The notes beneath the pieces are model-generated. The model was not told the DNA's origin. It ran no database searches and saw only the letters and a program-made list of their open reading frames with translations. This document shows positions 1 through 10,342 of a DNA stretch of 64,000 bases, in pieces. The stretch comes from Symbiodinium natans (Eukaryota > Sar > Dinophyceae > Suessiales > Symbiodiniaceae), in NCBI GenBank assembly GCA_905221605.1, contig CAJNDS010000247.1:186638-250637 (forward strand), in the 5' to 3' direction. Made by a program: the position numbers and the translations under genes. Every line of letters starts with the position of its first letter. The first letter of the stretch is position 1.

Positions 1-286
1 GCGCGGCCAGATAGATGACGTGCAGACTGCAAACTGCACGTGTGCACTCCTAGATGAGTCTAGCATCCTCTCAAGGTCTTGCTGCACCACTGCGCACCTT
101 TATGCTTGGGGCATACTTGTGAAAGTTTTCTGTCCCAATCCGTCAGCACACCATAGCCCACTGCAGGCATAGCCTCATTCAGCCGTTGGTTTTTGCTGAC
201 ACAGCTGCCGCTCGGCGGAGCTATAGGCGCAGTGCTCCGGAAGACCCCCAGAAGCGTAGGCCGAGAGTTCTCGGCCCTGTGGCTTC

Positions 287-568
287 TTGATTCAGGCTAG
301 ACGTGACTTAGACGTGTGGCTTTTAGATGCCACACATGTGCAGGGAATTCAGGGCGAGGTCAGCATCCCGAAGGCCTTAGCAGGGTGTCTCCTGTTCATT
401 CCAGCCTGCAACGAAGTCGTGCGGGCCTCGCCCAAGAAGAATATTGGATGGAGAGCCATTGAGAACCATGTTCCATCAAGGACGATGAAGGGCAAATACA
501 CGCGTCAGGGCGAAAAGAGGCTCGCTCTTCACTCGCGGTCGATGCACTTGGCCCGGCTGACGAGTTGA
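287..568 (+). CDS. Possible exon, unknown protein
   Basis: An open frame of about 93 codons follows an AG at the end of a pyrimidine-containing stretch. It has a mixed, protein-like composition with clusters such as QARRDLDVWLLDA and KKNIGWRAIENHV and no low-complexity sequence. No family was recognised and no partner exon was found, so it may be a chance frame. It is the only candidate coding stretch in the first 2.3 kb. Confidence 0.22.
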   Translation: MIQARRDLDVWLLDATHVQGIQGEVSIPKALAGCLLFIPACNEVVRASPKKNIGWRAIENHVPSRTMKGKYTRQGEKRLALHSRSMHLARLTS

Positions 569-899
569 TCTCGGAGCAACCACGGCAATCCACATGTTGG
601 CGAGTTTGTGCATCCGTCTGTCGACATCTCCGACTGCAGAATCTCGACTTTCCATCGGATTCTGTTTTCTTGGAATCTTAAATGTTTGTATGAGCCCGAG
701 GCCTTTAGGTCTATTTAGCTTTGCGTGGCTTGTGCTCATATCAAAGCCAAATATAAATCTGAATATGAATATGACCACGTATATAAGTATATACATATGC
801 ATATATATATTTATGTATAATACATGTGCACACGCAAATTGTTTCCTGCGCCCCTGTCTTTGACTGTCGTTTCGCTTGTATGTGACCTACGCTTGCATC

Positions 900-1345
900 C
901 TGAAAAGTGGTTTTGCGTATTTTGATGTCACTGTGCCTCATGTTCATGTTTTTTGTGTACTGCTTGCCTATGCTTTCACATGCAGTTTCGTCTGTTACGC
1001 GCCAGGAAGAAGTCCCTACCCTGCATTGCGTAGTGCTTGCCCATGTTGATTTGTGAATTTCTTGTATCTATACGACAGTCACCATGAAATAACCCCTACA
1101 CCTCCAGTCTAAAAAACGGTTTTGCGTGTTTTGTTGTCGCTTTTCTTCGTGCTGATGTTTCTGTGCATTGCATGCCCATGTTTTGGACTTCAGTTTCGCT
1201 TGGATCTAGAGCATGAGCAAAGGAAGCTCCCCACACCATCTTCTGACGATTGATTTTGGAGTGTTTTGTTATGCTTCTTGTTCACGTTGGTGCTTGTGTA
1301 TACTGGCTGCCTAGGTTTTCGATTGCGATTTTGCTTTAAGCCCTC
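900..1345. repeat. Degenerate tandem repeat, three units
   Basis: Three diverged copies of one T-rich unit begin near 905, 1118 and 1254. Each opens with a GGTTTTGCGTRTTTTG-like motif, continues with a CTTCNTGTTNATGTT-like motif and ends near a CAGTTTCGYTTG-like motif. Spacing is roughly 210 then 140 bp. No coding frame is credible. The last unit runs into a telomere-like array. Confidence 0.5.
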
Positions 1346-1395
1346 AACCCAAAACCCTCAACCCTCAACCCTAAACCCTAAACCCTCCCCAAACC
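1346..1395. repeat. Interstitial telomere-like repeat (CCCTAAA type)
   Basis: About seven imperfect copies of CCCTMAA/CCCTAAAC. It is one of more than 30 such internal arrays in this window. The flanks are unique sequence, so this is not a chromosome end. Confidence 0.75.
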
Positions 1396-1795
1396 GATCA
1401 TGTATTGGGTATCCACCAAAGAACCTCCAAACCATCCTGCATTTCTAGGCTTAGCCGCGTGCCATCACAAAACCACCCACTGTCCTTTGTATCTGCCGGG
1501 AATGTTTATACCTCTGTATTTTTTCAAAAGCCCAATAGGTTAGGATTGCAGTGGCTTGAGGCATGAGGCTTCAGATGACTTGTGTTTGAGGAGAGATGGG
1601 TACGCGGGTGTGAAAGGGGTAATGGTGGGTGGAAGGGGAGGTCTCTTGCCCCCCCCTTCCCCAGGACCGTCCTACCAACTCCTAGCCATGCCCAACCCCC
1701 TCCCTCACAGAAATGGGTAAGGTGTGCAAGGGGGTGGGAGTGGGTGGGAGGTACTTCAAATGGCCTTTTGCTGGATTTTGCAGCCCCTATTTGAA

Positions 1796-2380
1796 TTGAT
1801 TATGAGTTTACCGTATATCTTTTTGAATACATAAATAATTGAAATGGACCTATTTGAATTATGCAACTGTTTGGGTTCGGAGATCTGTTTTTGTTTCGGA
1901 AAGCCTTTTTACGGATTGAAATCATTTACATAATTTGCATTTTAATAGCTTCAGTTTTGAATTTTCACCTTAATTATTCAAGACAAATTAATTCTTCATC
2001 GAAATCCGGAAATGCCTTGTACGGGCTTAACCAAATCAATAGTATTTCGTAACTTGCTTTTCTTTTTGATTTTTCACCTTGTTTAAATTCATGTGCGCAT
2101 TTTTTGAAAACACTAAATCATTTTCATGGTTGAATGGACCCATTTTAAGTATTTGAAATATTGAAATCCGGAAGTCCTTCTTTGCGGATCGAAATATTTC
2201 CAATAATTTCAACGGCCTTTAATTCAGATTTCACCTTGTTTGAAACAATCTACAAAATTTAATTTGCTCAAATCCACCAATCTTTCTTAATAGCGGGTTT
2301 GAACAACTTTAACCAGTGAATTTTTAAGTATTTACAAATATAAATCTGAAAGTCTGATTTACGGCCAAATTTAATATTTG
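1796..2380. repeat. AT-rich degenerate repeat region
   Basis: This stretch is clearly more AT-rich than its surroundings. A motif of the form GAAATCCGGAANNCC followed by TTNCGGNT and AAATNATTT recurs near 1900, 2000, 2160 and 2345, with TTTCACCTTGTTT between copies. It looks like several diverged copies of one unit. It carries no credible exon and ends just before the S-H-W-W-G gene. Confidence 0.5.
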
Positions 2381-2381
2381 A

Positions 2382-3919
2382 ATGGTTGAAATTATGAAAG
2401 CCAATCAGTGTTTCTCTGCCAAAAAAGGGGTGCTAAATAGACCCGAAAGGCCGCCTCTCTCTCACGTTTGCATACTTCTGTCCAGCTCCGTCCATCAGTC
2501 CGTCCATGCATACCAGCTCGTGCTGCGCAAGTCACCCAATCTGCCCTCCCTGCCATGCCGAATGTCGCTACCCTGGCCAGATCCCAGCGCTGTCGTGACG
2601 CGGATTGCCAACCTAACTGAGAGGGCAGTCACCGTCAAACAGTTGAGGCAGCTGGCACTGTTTCTGCAGCGGCTGTGCAAGGCCCTCCTCCTCAAGCACA
2701 GCACAGAGCACTCCAAAGATAATGGGTGCTACGACGAATACATCACATGGTTTGATATCAACATGTACGACATCACATCGGAGGTCATCAAGAAGGTGAT
2801 CCCCTATGTGAATCCTAAGATACAGGGAGCGCGGCACTCAAAGATTGCACAAGATTGGTGCAGTTGGAGTGAATTCGTTGCCCAACGGCCCCAGCCAGCG
2901 CGGCTGATGATCAGCCACTGGTGGGGAGGCAGATTCAGAGATTTCATGCGGGTGATTCAGGAGCTTTGCGTGGACGAGGCCCTGCCTGGCAGCACGCCCT
3001 TATGGGTCTGCACGTTTGCGAATAATCAGTGGGGGGAAGATTTTGGGGACCGACTCGCCAATTGCCCCTTCTACCGCACCGTCGCGGCTGCAGATATGAC
3101 CGTGATTTGCCTTGAAGTTGCAGCGTCTTCAATGATAGTCTTTTCTGGCTTGTGACAGCCCCTCCAAAACCCGGAGCTTAAAGAGCCTCAGGTCCTAATT
3201 GTGGATCGGTCAGCTGGATCGCTTGGCAGAGTCTGGTGCGGCTTGGAACTCTATTTGACCATCCAGTCTCAGAAGCGATTGCTGATCTACACCCCGTCAG
3301 GACAGGGTGCAGCGCGTACACGTTATTTGGGGCTGCCGTAGAAGGGTACCCTTCTTGAGAAGTTCCTATAGTCAAGGCTATCGTATCTTGGGAGCATACA
3401 AGGGCACCCCAATTTGGGCAGGGCTTCTGTTGCCACTTCGGCAGGAATTGTTGGTGTATGGCGCGATCTGAGAATGCTTTTCATTGCTACTACTTGGAGG
3501 TTCATGGGTACTTGAACCACAGTTACAATTAGTGTTATAAGTACCATTAAGTACCCATGAACCTCCAAGTGGTAGGACTGGTTGGCCACTCCTCCGGGCG
3601 AGCCTCTTCGGGACCGCTAATCGAAGCTATCAAGGCTTGGGATATTCGTCAAACCAATGCTTCGGAGGTGGCCTGTTGGCACTTGTTGGCATTCCCAGTT
3701 GAATTGCAACAGGGCTTTTATGATCATTTTATCAGGTTGTTAGGGTCAGCAGTCAGCAGATGCAGCGGCACTTTCGGCGATGTTGCTGAGGATGCGTACC
3801 GCCGCCAGATCTTGAATTACATCGCTGACGTGGATGAGTTTCAAGGCCTCCAGGTGGCGACAGATGGACGCTTGGTGCGTGATCATGGTGAGGACCTGAA
3901 CATGATGGTCCGCGTGGAG
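2382..3919 (+). CDS. Dinoflagellate S-H-W-W-G family protein, four exons read
   Basis: Four exons join in phase: up to 3101, 3159-3306, 3576-3667 and 3791-3919. Introns begin GT (3102, 3307, 3668) and end AG. The 123-nt third intron is a multiple of three, so an unspliced frame runs through it. Landmarks in order are MISHWWG, WVCTFANNQWGE, NCPFYRTV, a D-x-x-AGSLGRVWC block, WDIRQTNA and RRQILNYIADVDE. This order matches a large protein family I recall from Symbiodinium-type genomes, which has no assigned function. The most likely start is the ATG at 2562, because upstream codons lie in repeat-like sequence. The last donor (GT at 3920) implies more exons downstream that were not placed. A family D element lies in the second intron. 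Confidence 0.72.
3491..3570. mobile_element. Inverted-repeat element, family D (intronic)
   Basis: The ends are inverted copies of TACTTGGAGGTTCATGGGTA. The element lies in the 269-nt intron 3307-3575 of the preceding gene, and its right end is within 6 nt of the AG acceptor. Other family D copies are at 22266 and 47645. Confidence 0.8.
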
Positions 3920-4844
3920 GTATATGCTACTGTTGGGAGAAGTCACATTCTGCGTGGCTGCCGGGTTCCACGGAAGGAGCACCGAGGCTCGCAAGCGCAA
4001 TTGCCTGCTCAACCTTTGGCGGAAGCATGCATTATTGGTTGGGTTGGCAGATTTTTTTGTTTTGATATTATTGTTTTTTCTTCTTCTTACTCTTCTGATT
4101 ATTAGTACTTTTATTATTATAGTTGGAGAACGAAACTCTCAGCTGTTTTCGCGCCGGGGCTCCGGTGCCGCTGCGGGCTGGAGTGCCCCATCCCATCCCC
4201 TGGAGCATCCCGGGAGGGTCCAGCTCAGTCCCAAACCCAAAGCCCGGTAAAGTCTGCAAAAAACTGTAAAATAAGAAGCTCAAGAGTTGCCACGTTCTGA
4301 ACCCCAAAGCCCCAAAAACTAGACGAGGGGGTGGTTGTGTGGGGGCGTTTGCGGGGGGGGGGCAGGGCGGACCACAAATTGCTTGGTTTTAGGGTGGCAC
4401 TTGAGTCGTTGACATTGGCCAAGCGTATCCCAGCGTTCTATAAATGAGGGCCCTCGTCCAAATTAGCCACAATAACTTTGACGCGATGAGTAGCACTAGC
4501 TGATTTTTTTTATGGCAGTGCATGATTTTTGGGTTTGAACTTGAAAAATATGTTTTTTTCGTCTCTGCCTTGGCATCGCTCACCCCTTTATCTCTCCGAA
4601 TTTGCTCAAGTTTCCTCATGGGCGGCCATCATCCCTTGTTAAGCCTAGTTGCAGTGACATGCGAAGTTGGGAGGTTTACCAGATCAACTCTGCATCCCGT
4701 GCATGCATTGCGTACCCTGAGGTGTGAAGCTGGGACAGTGGCGGGCATTTACGCGCCAAGCTGAGGCCGGCCATGCAGAAGTACGAAATGTGAAGCATCT
4801 GCCTCGTGCCTGTGGTAACGCGTTATATAGTCTCAAGTTGACTG

Positions 4845-5910
4845 TTGACAGCGCAAATTGCCGGTATGTTCTGCAACAGCACCGTGCTGGTGGAGGCTTC
4901 CTGGTATCAGCGCTTCGGCTCAGAAACGCACCAGGCAGACGTCGCTCCATCTGTGAGTTTCGGAGACGCTGACGTCCGGATGATCTACAGCTCGTTCGTT
5001 CAGCCGCGCATCAGTGCGGCAAAGCGTGCCCAGGCAATGAAGTTGCAGTGTGATGCCTGCAAGCCCAAATGAACCTCTGAAGCCTCGGTCAGATATTTCC
5101 GGGACCTCAATGTTTAGTCAAAATGGCTTTGTGGACTTTCCTTCTTGTTGATCTGCTCGCCGAGGTTCCTACATGGAGGTCGTTTCAGATGGCCCACAGC
5201 TGCCAAAGTACTATGTCAGTCTGTCGTGGGGCACTCGAATCGCTGACGCCGCAGCTGCGATTGAACCTTGCTTATGGCTTTGACAGCTCATTCCTCCTGC
5301 TGTCTTCCCAAGCCGACTCAAGCCTTAAGGCCACAATGCTTGGGGGGAGGGAGGTGCTGTTCTAAATTAGGATCCGTAACAAAAAGCCTTTTTTTGAGCA
5401 GAGTCCCTGAGCCGAATCTTGCCGAAGTCCGGGCTCAGCTTCCGATCCCTTCACTCACTCAGACTGAGGACTGGTGGGCAGAAGCTCTGCACTTGCCTGA
5501 CTCGGCGGTGCTTTTCGTGGACTTCTTGTCCGCTGGGCCAGAGAAGTCCGAGGGAGCCTGTGACACAGAACCCACGGAGCACATCAAGGGAGTTGCTTTC
5601 CCGGCTGCCGATGAGCTCCTGGAGTGCCAGGCACTTCAGAAGTCATTTTGTAAAACTTCCCAAAGAGCCCAATACCCTTTAATTTAAGGAATAGACCCTA
5701 GATCATATGAAGGATTCCGATGTAATTGAAGGTCTATTCTTTAGCTAAGGGGTTTTGAGCTCTCTGGATTGCTCAAATCTCCAGGCGATGTTGGGAGTCC
5801 TCGACCATGATGCTCCCGAGATGACAAGCGCGTGGCGGTTTCTGGAGTTCGAGTTTGCGTCGCGGAACGGCTTCCCAGCAGAAGAGAGAGTCAACAGAGC
5901 CAGACTTTGA
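4845..5910 (+). CDS. Unknown gene, three exons including a terminal exon
   Basis: Three coding stretches are read: about 4860-5072 (SWYQRFGSETHQADV, FVQPRISAAKRAQAMK), about 5399-5666 (EDWWAEALHLPDSAVLFVDF, AADELLECQALQKSF) and 5785-5910 (AMLGVLDHDAPEM, AWRFLEFEFASRNG) ending in TGA. The second and third join in phase 0 across a GC-AG intron, 5667-5784, made almost wholly of a family C element. The join between the first and second exon is not resolved. No protein family was recognised. The acidic, aromatic-rich sequence is clearly coding-like, but the start codon is unknown. Confidence 0.55.
5660..5767. mobile_element. Inverted-repeat element, family C (intronic)
   Basis: The left end reads AAAGAGCCCAATACCC. 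The right end is its diverged inverted copy (AAGGGGTTTTGAGCTCTCT). The element fills the intron 5667-5784, leaving about 18 nt before the acceptor, and the GC donor lies inside its terminal repeat. Other copies are at 20273 and 27579. Confidence 0.8.
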
Positions 5911-6048
5911 GCACCTGTTGCTGCTGCATGTCTAAGTTTCATTCAGTCTACGACCATCTGCCACATCCTCTGACTTGCCTCTTCCTGTGTACAGGCTTAG
6001 ATATCTACCTGGCCTGCGCAACAGGCAGCATTCTGCGGACGCACGATC

Positions 6049-6564
6049 ATGTCTGATCAGCAATCGTTGCTATCGCTGTTTTCTGGGGGCCAGCCAGACT
6101 TCACACATATTTCCGGGACACGGCGCCTTTCTGCAACATGCGGTTCATGTAAGTCTGATCTCGCTAAAGTCAGTTTGCCAGGGGCGCTGGCATGCAGCTG
6201 CCCATTCGCTGACGGCAGTTGGGTTTTCGGCAGGTGCTATCTTCTGCGCAGTCCTTCAGCCATTCCAATGACAGACGCCATGTTCAAGCCATTTAAGTGT
6301 CCAGCTTTGGGAGACTCGATGTGTAGGTTCGATGCTGACATTGGACGCAGCATGCAGCATGTTTCGAGCCGCAACTGCAGAGCTGAAGCCCGCGAGCTCC
6401 GAGCCATCAAGGACCCGACAGCTTTGTTCTGCTTTTGGTGTATCAGTTCGATGACACAGGCCATCTTCACGATAAGTGGTGGCCTCACAGGTAGAAACTT
6501 GCGGAAACATGTGGAAAGCAATGCCAGGACTACTTCGAATCAAGGGGACGCCTGGTTCGAATAG
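6049..6564 (+). CDS. Uncertain open frame, 171 codons
   Basis: This is an uninterrupted frame starting at ATG, with a cysteine-rich stretch (CGSCKSDL and ACSCPFADGSW). No known domain was recognised. Other frames here also look partly coding-like and the opposite strand is open too. It may be a chance frame through several exons and introns. It lies between the unknown gene at 4.8-5.9 kb and the ankyrin exons. Confidence 0.25.
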   Translation: MSDQQSLLSLFSGGQPDFTHISGTRRLSATCGSCKSDLAKVSLPGALACSCPFADGSWVFGRCYLLRSPSAIPMTDAMFKPFKCPALGDSMCRFDADIGRSMQHVSSRNCRAEARELRAIKDPTALFCFWCISSMTQAIFTISGGLTGRNLRKHVESNARTTSNQGDAWFE

Positions 6565-6636
6565 ACTCATTGGGGGCATTGGTCATTGGTCGTCTTTTTC
6601 AAGGGCAGCACACAGCCTTGAGACTCAAGGAGCGAT

Positions 6637-7370
6637 GTGACAAAAGAAGTTCTTGTGGCAGGTATTTGCGTTTCGACACAATATGTCAATGATGTCAAGG
6701 CCATGGCCAAGCAATCTACGATCAAATTGATCGACGGTTCCAGCGCTGGGGAGCAGGCGGTCGTGCAAGACACGACATTCCGCAAGCATGTAGCCAGTTC
6801 AGTGCAGCGTCAGCACATGTCAGCATGCAGGCCCGGTGCTGCGTGAAGCGGCGGAGTGCGATGACGAAGAGGAGTTGTAGCAACTGCTTCTGTGATGCTG
6901 CATGTCGGTACAGGAACAAGAGTTTGCAGGAGGTCAAAGCCATTTGCATGAACCCGTCCCTCGTGATCAATGGCTGCAGTCGGTGTCTCTGATGTCCCCC
7001 CGTGGCTGCCAGTGAGCTACCGCATGCCACCTATCAGTGCTGCCTTGCCGTCTTAGGCTTGCAAGGTGCCCACAGCGAAACAGCTCTGCACATTGCAGCT
7101 GCGGCGGGTTCTATGGAAGCCATGCGAGCACTCCTGCCACTTGCCAACGAAGGGAGCGTCAAGCGCACCACAGCAGCTCCGACGTCGGACGACTTGTGCA
7201 TTCACACTGCAGCCACTGCAGATAATGTGTGATATTCTGTGTTCGCTGAGGAGGCTGCATGCAGACCCCAATGCACAAGACCAGCTGGGGGAGACCCCAC
7301 TGCACTACGCAGCCCTCGCCGGCCAAAGTGCCGCCGCAGCTCTGCTCCTCGAGGCCAAGGCCGACAAGGG
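6637..7370 (+). CDS. Ankyrin-repeat protein, partial
   Basis: Two exons carry ankyrin-repeat signatures. The first starts at about 7066 and reads SETALHIAAAAGSMEAMRAL. The second starts at about 7222 and reads ADPNAQDQLGETPLHYAALAG followed by AAAALLLEAKAD. The T-x-LH-x-AA-x-x-G core is present in both, and they lie in different frames, consistent with an intron of about 70 nt. An upstream open stretch, 6637-6846 (EVLVAGICVSTQYVNDVKA), may be an earlier exon. The repeats support a protein-binding scaffold role and nothing more specific. The gene continues past a family B element at 7394. Confidence 0.6.
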
Positions 7371-7393
7371 AGAACACGTGCAGAAAGCCACGA

Positions 7394-7514
7394 GGGAATT
7401 TGCGAAAATAGGGGAGCCCTAAAATTGACCCCCTAAAATTGACCCCCCAAGTAGTAGGATTCCCCTGATAATCAGGACCCCAATAAGGTACCCCTATTTT
7501 CGGAAACCCCCTTG
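7394..7514. mobile_element. Inverted-repeat element, family B
   Basis: It begins with a GGGAATTTGCGAAAATAGGGG-like end and finishes with CCCCTATTTTCGGAAACCCC, the inverted copy. The middle carries the family hallmark CCCCAAGTAGTAGGATTCCCC, and one internal segment (CCTAAAATTGACCC) is duplicated. It follows the second ankyrin exon directly, so it is probably intronic. Confidence 0.75.
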
Positions 7515-7868
7515 TAGAAAACCAGGGATTGCCGTCGTTAAGCCCGTTATGCCAGATCCAGCACTTTTCATCAGCTTCGTTGCCAAGGTTGCAGCATGCC
7601 GTCTCTTCCTTCACTGGACTGGGCTCAGCATGTTCGGGAAACGCATTTCTTGCATTGCCCCGTCAGGCCAATATCCTCTGCGAAAACTCGCTCGCCCAGG
7701 ACTGCTCAGATGCAAAATGTCGGTCCCACATCATGCTGTGCATGCTGTGCCCTTGGGCCGACGTGAACATTCTCTTCGTGTTTATCAGGATCCATTGTTC
7801 GTGGCCCAGCAGACACATGGCTGCAACGGGAGAACATGCAAGAATGACAGAGTGGTCTGCTTACGCAA

Positions 7869-8057
7869 TTGCGAGGCTCGGAATCCGAATCCGAGACTGT
7901 CGCTAAGCCCGAAAACCGCGTTGTGCGTTTGTGTGGCTGCCCCTGGTATCTCAAGGAACCCAGCTGGCTTTCTCGGCATTTCCATGAGCAGCTTTGCCGG
8001 TTTTCCACTCCAACTTGCTGCTGTGTAGCTGGCGAAAAGCAGAGGGGCCTTGCTTGA
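7869..8057 (+). CDS. Candidate exon, unknown protein
   Basis: An open frame of 62 codons with coding-like composition, including KPENRVVRLCGCPWYLKEP and SWLSRHFHEQLC, ends in TGA. It could be a later exon of the ankyrin gene or a separate gene. No domain was recognised. The opposite strand also has a long frame, but its composition is less convincing. Confidence 0.35.
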   Translation: MRGSESESETVAKPENRVVRLCGCPWYLKEPSWLSRHFHEQLCRFSTPTCCCVAGEKQRGLA

Positions 8058-8059
8058 TG

Positions 8060-8980
8060 GTTTTGGCACGTTAATCTTACAACATTCGGTAAAGTGAGGC
8101 ACATGGCTGCATGTTGGCACCCAGCTGGACAAGTAGATATCTTATGCAAGTAGATCACACTCGCAACATGGCGTCAGAACCCTTCAGGGGTCGCATGACA
8201 TCATGGCACAGCATCTTGCAGCATGAGGCAAAACACATCTCAGCACACATCAGTTTCATGTTCTTACTCTATGCGAGTGACAGCCGGTTGGCCTCCCAGA
8301 GCTGATATGTGGGCTTGGCGGCCATGACTTACTGGAGAGTTCCCGAAGGCTTCCACAGAATCTATTCTCTGACAAAAGATTGCCCCTGTCTTCCGCACGA
8401 GTTCCGCACGTGAGGAGGAGAAGATGCAACTGTTTTCGCGCTGGCCCAGCTCCTGCAGTCCCTGACCCAGTCGGCACAACGTAATCTTTACCTACTTGTA
8501 GCTTCCTGCTCGGACCGGCTAGAGAAGGAGTCAGTAGCATGCTGCACCTGTCTGCATGGTACATTCCCTAAAATGTACTGCTGCGGGCGCATCCAGGCAT
8601 GCAAGGACTTGACTTCACAATCCTGTCAAAGCAGCAAAGCAAGGGCATCCCCCAGCCCCAACGTAGTGCAGAAAAGGCCCCCCCCCCCCCTTTCTCCCCC
8701 CTTCGCCTCATCCGCGCCATCTCTCCATCCGGTTCTGGGGGCTGGGCGGAGAGCTAACAAATGGCTTAGTTTTTGGGGTTACCTTGCTTGGCACCTTCGT
8801 ATTGGTTCCCTCCTCATTGTACCCTGGTCTCTTTAAACTTGGGGTACAGACATGAACACCTTTAAATTGGTTTTTCAGAACTGTCTTGTGCTGATTTATC
8901 GGCAGTTTTATGGGCTCACATTAAAAAATCCGTGAAAATCAGTACAGCTACAAGACATAGCAAGAAAAATGGCGACCAGC
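8060..8980. other. No recognisable gene
   Basis: About 900 bp in which no exon was convincing on either strand. It contains a C-tract (about 8683-8692) and ordinary mixed sequence, and leads into the nested element at 8981. Confidence 0.4.
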
Positions 8981-9235
8981 ACCCCCCATTATTTGGATGA
9001 CAGTCCTTAATAAGGAATATAATACGGGGTACTAAGTAATGTTGCACCCGGTTTAGTGTGGGCGCCCCCCCCCCCCCCCTGAACAGTCGCGGGGGTGGAT
9101 GGGGTCCTGAATAAACGGCCCCGGGATTTTATATGATTTTAATAGGGAGGAGTTTAGATAGACTAAAGAAGGATCCATATGAATCTAAAAGGATAAGCAA
9201 TAATTAAGTAGTAATTAGTAATTCGTAGTAGTAGC

Positions 9236-9278
<43 letters not shown>

Positions 9279-9505
9279 CAGGATTTGGTTTTCAGGATTG
9301 AGCGTTTTAACTTAGTTTAAAAGCAAGCCCCAAATCCAAAAACAAATCCGGATTTCGGGAGCGGTTTGTCTTTATAGCGGGAGCCCCAAACAGTCAGCAT
9401 GTCCTGAATAATTCGGCCAGTTTGTCTTTAAAGCGGGGGCCGATACTAAACCGGGTGCAACATTACTACAATCCCTATGAATCTATGAAGGACTGTTAGT
9501 ATAAG
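8981..9505. mobile_element. Family F inverted-repeat element with a second element nested inside
   Basis: The outer element is recognised by comparison with the intact copy at 21818. Its left part (ACAGTCCTTAATA) lies near 9001 and its right part (AAGGACTGTTAGTATAAGG) ends near 9507. The two halves are pushed apart by a 431-bp insert. The outer left terminus is diverged. Confidence 0.7.
9036..9466. mobile_element. MITE-like DNA element with 22-bp perfect terminal inverted repeats
   Basis: The first 22 bp (GTAATGTTGCACCCGGTTTA plus GT) are the exact reverse complement of 9445-9466. Inside are a C-tract, a (GTA)n microsatellite at about 9226-9280 and two direct repeats (GTCCTGAATAA near 9101 and 9397; TTTGTCTTTAWAGCGGGRGC near 9366 and 9420). 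No transposase frame is present, so it is non-autonomous. It interrupts the family F element. Confidence 0.85.
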
Positions 9506-9809
9506 GGCAAGGAGGAACATCCTAAGTCTTGGGTATATTTAAGGGTAACTTGTCCACAGACCCAGGTGGAGTGGCGGGAGCCGACCAGCCAGCGCTGTCG
9601 GCTACATCTACCGAGAGGCATCATCCTGATGTGCAACACTGCGCAGGGTCTCCCCTCTCCCTGCCTTCCGCTCCCCCTCCCTTCCCCTCCCTCCCCCGCT
9701 GTCTCTTTCTTCAAGTCTTTATTCATGTTTTTTTAAATTGTTTTTTTTGTTTTTCTCTCTCTCTCTCTCTCGCTCTCGCTGTTTTTGTCAGTTGTAGCAT
9801 TCTCTCCGC

Positions 9810-9921
9810 AGAAGCGCTGCAGCTCCGGGCTTGCCAGGAAGGCGGCAACCTCCACCGCTGGGTGGTGCAGTCGTACGGAGGCGTACAGAACTTCGTGGCT
9901 GCCCATGCAGACGTGCGGTAG
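9810..9921 (+). CDS. Candidate terminal exon
   Basis: After a long pyrimidine tract (CT microsatellite) and a CCGCAG acceptor, a frame reads LQLRACQEGGNLHRWVVQ and YGGVQNFVAAHADVR, then TAG. A telomere-like array begins immediately after the stop. It would end a gene lying before the racemase gene. No upstream exon was linked. Confidence 0.45.
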
Positions 9922-9967
9922 CCCAGGTTTAGGGTTTAGGGTATAGGGTTTAGGGTTTAGGGTTTAG
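9922..9967. repeat. Interstitial telomere-like repeat (TTTAGGG type)
   Basis: Five to six near-perfect copies of TTTAGGG, directly after the stop codon of the candidate terminal exon. Confidence 0.85.
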
Positions 9968-10342
9968 TTTTGGAAAAAAATGCGTAGTATGGTGCACCAG
10001 CATTCTCGTGCCGAGGTTTTCGCTTTGGAACCAAGGAAGCCAGGCAGGATGCAGCAATCATGCGGCTACGCAAGTGAGAGACATCGAGACTTGATCGAGG
10101 CTCGGCTGGTTTGCCTGGGCTCAAGGTGTCTCAAGATAAACGGCATATCGGGCATGAAAACGCACCATACACTCGATGACTACATGCAAAGCCATGAAAT
10201 CAAACCCGCGACAAGACACTGAAATCCTTTGCCCATCTCAGTCTGCAGATTGACCGACTTTCAACATCGACTGAGTGTGAGATGTGCTTTGCTAGCAGCC
10301 TCAGCCACTTCAAGCGGGCCATTGCAGAGGAAAGTAATCCGC

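Noticed and set aside
3321..3422. Possible degraded family B copy in the second S-H-W-W-G intron
   Set aside because: Weak TATTTGGGG and CACCCCAATTTGGG motifs only. Ends do not pair.
6548..6562. GGTTCGAAT resembling a tRNA B box
   Set aside because: No A box, acceptor stem or cloverleaf could be drawn around it.
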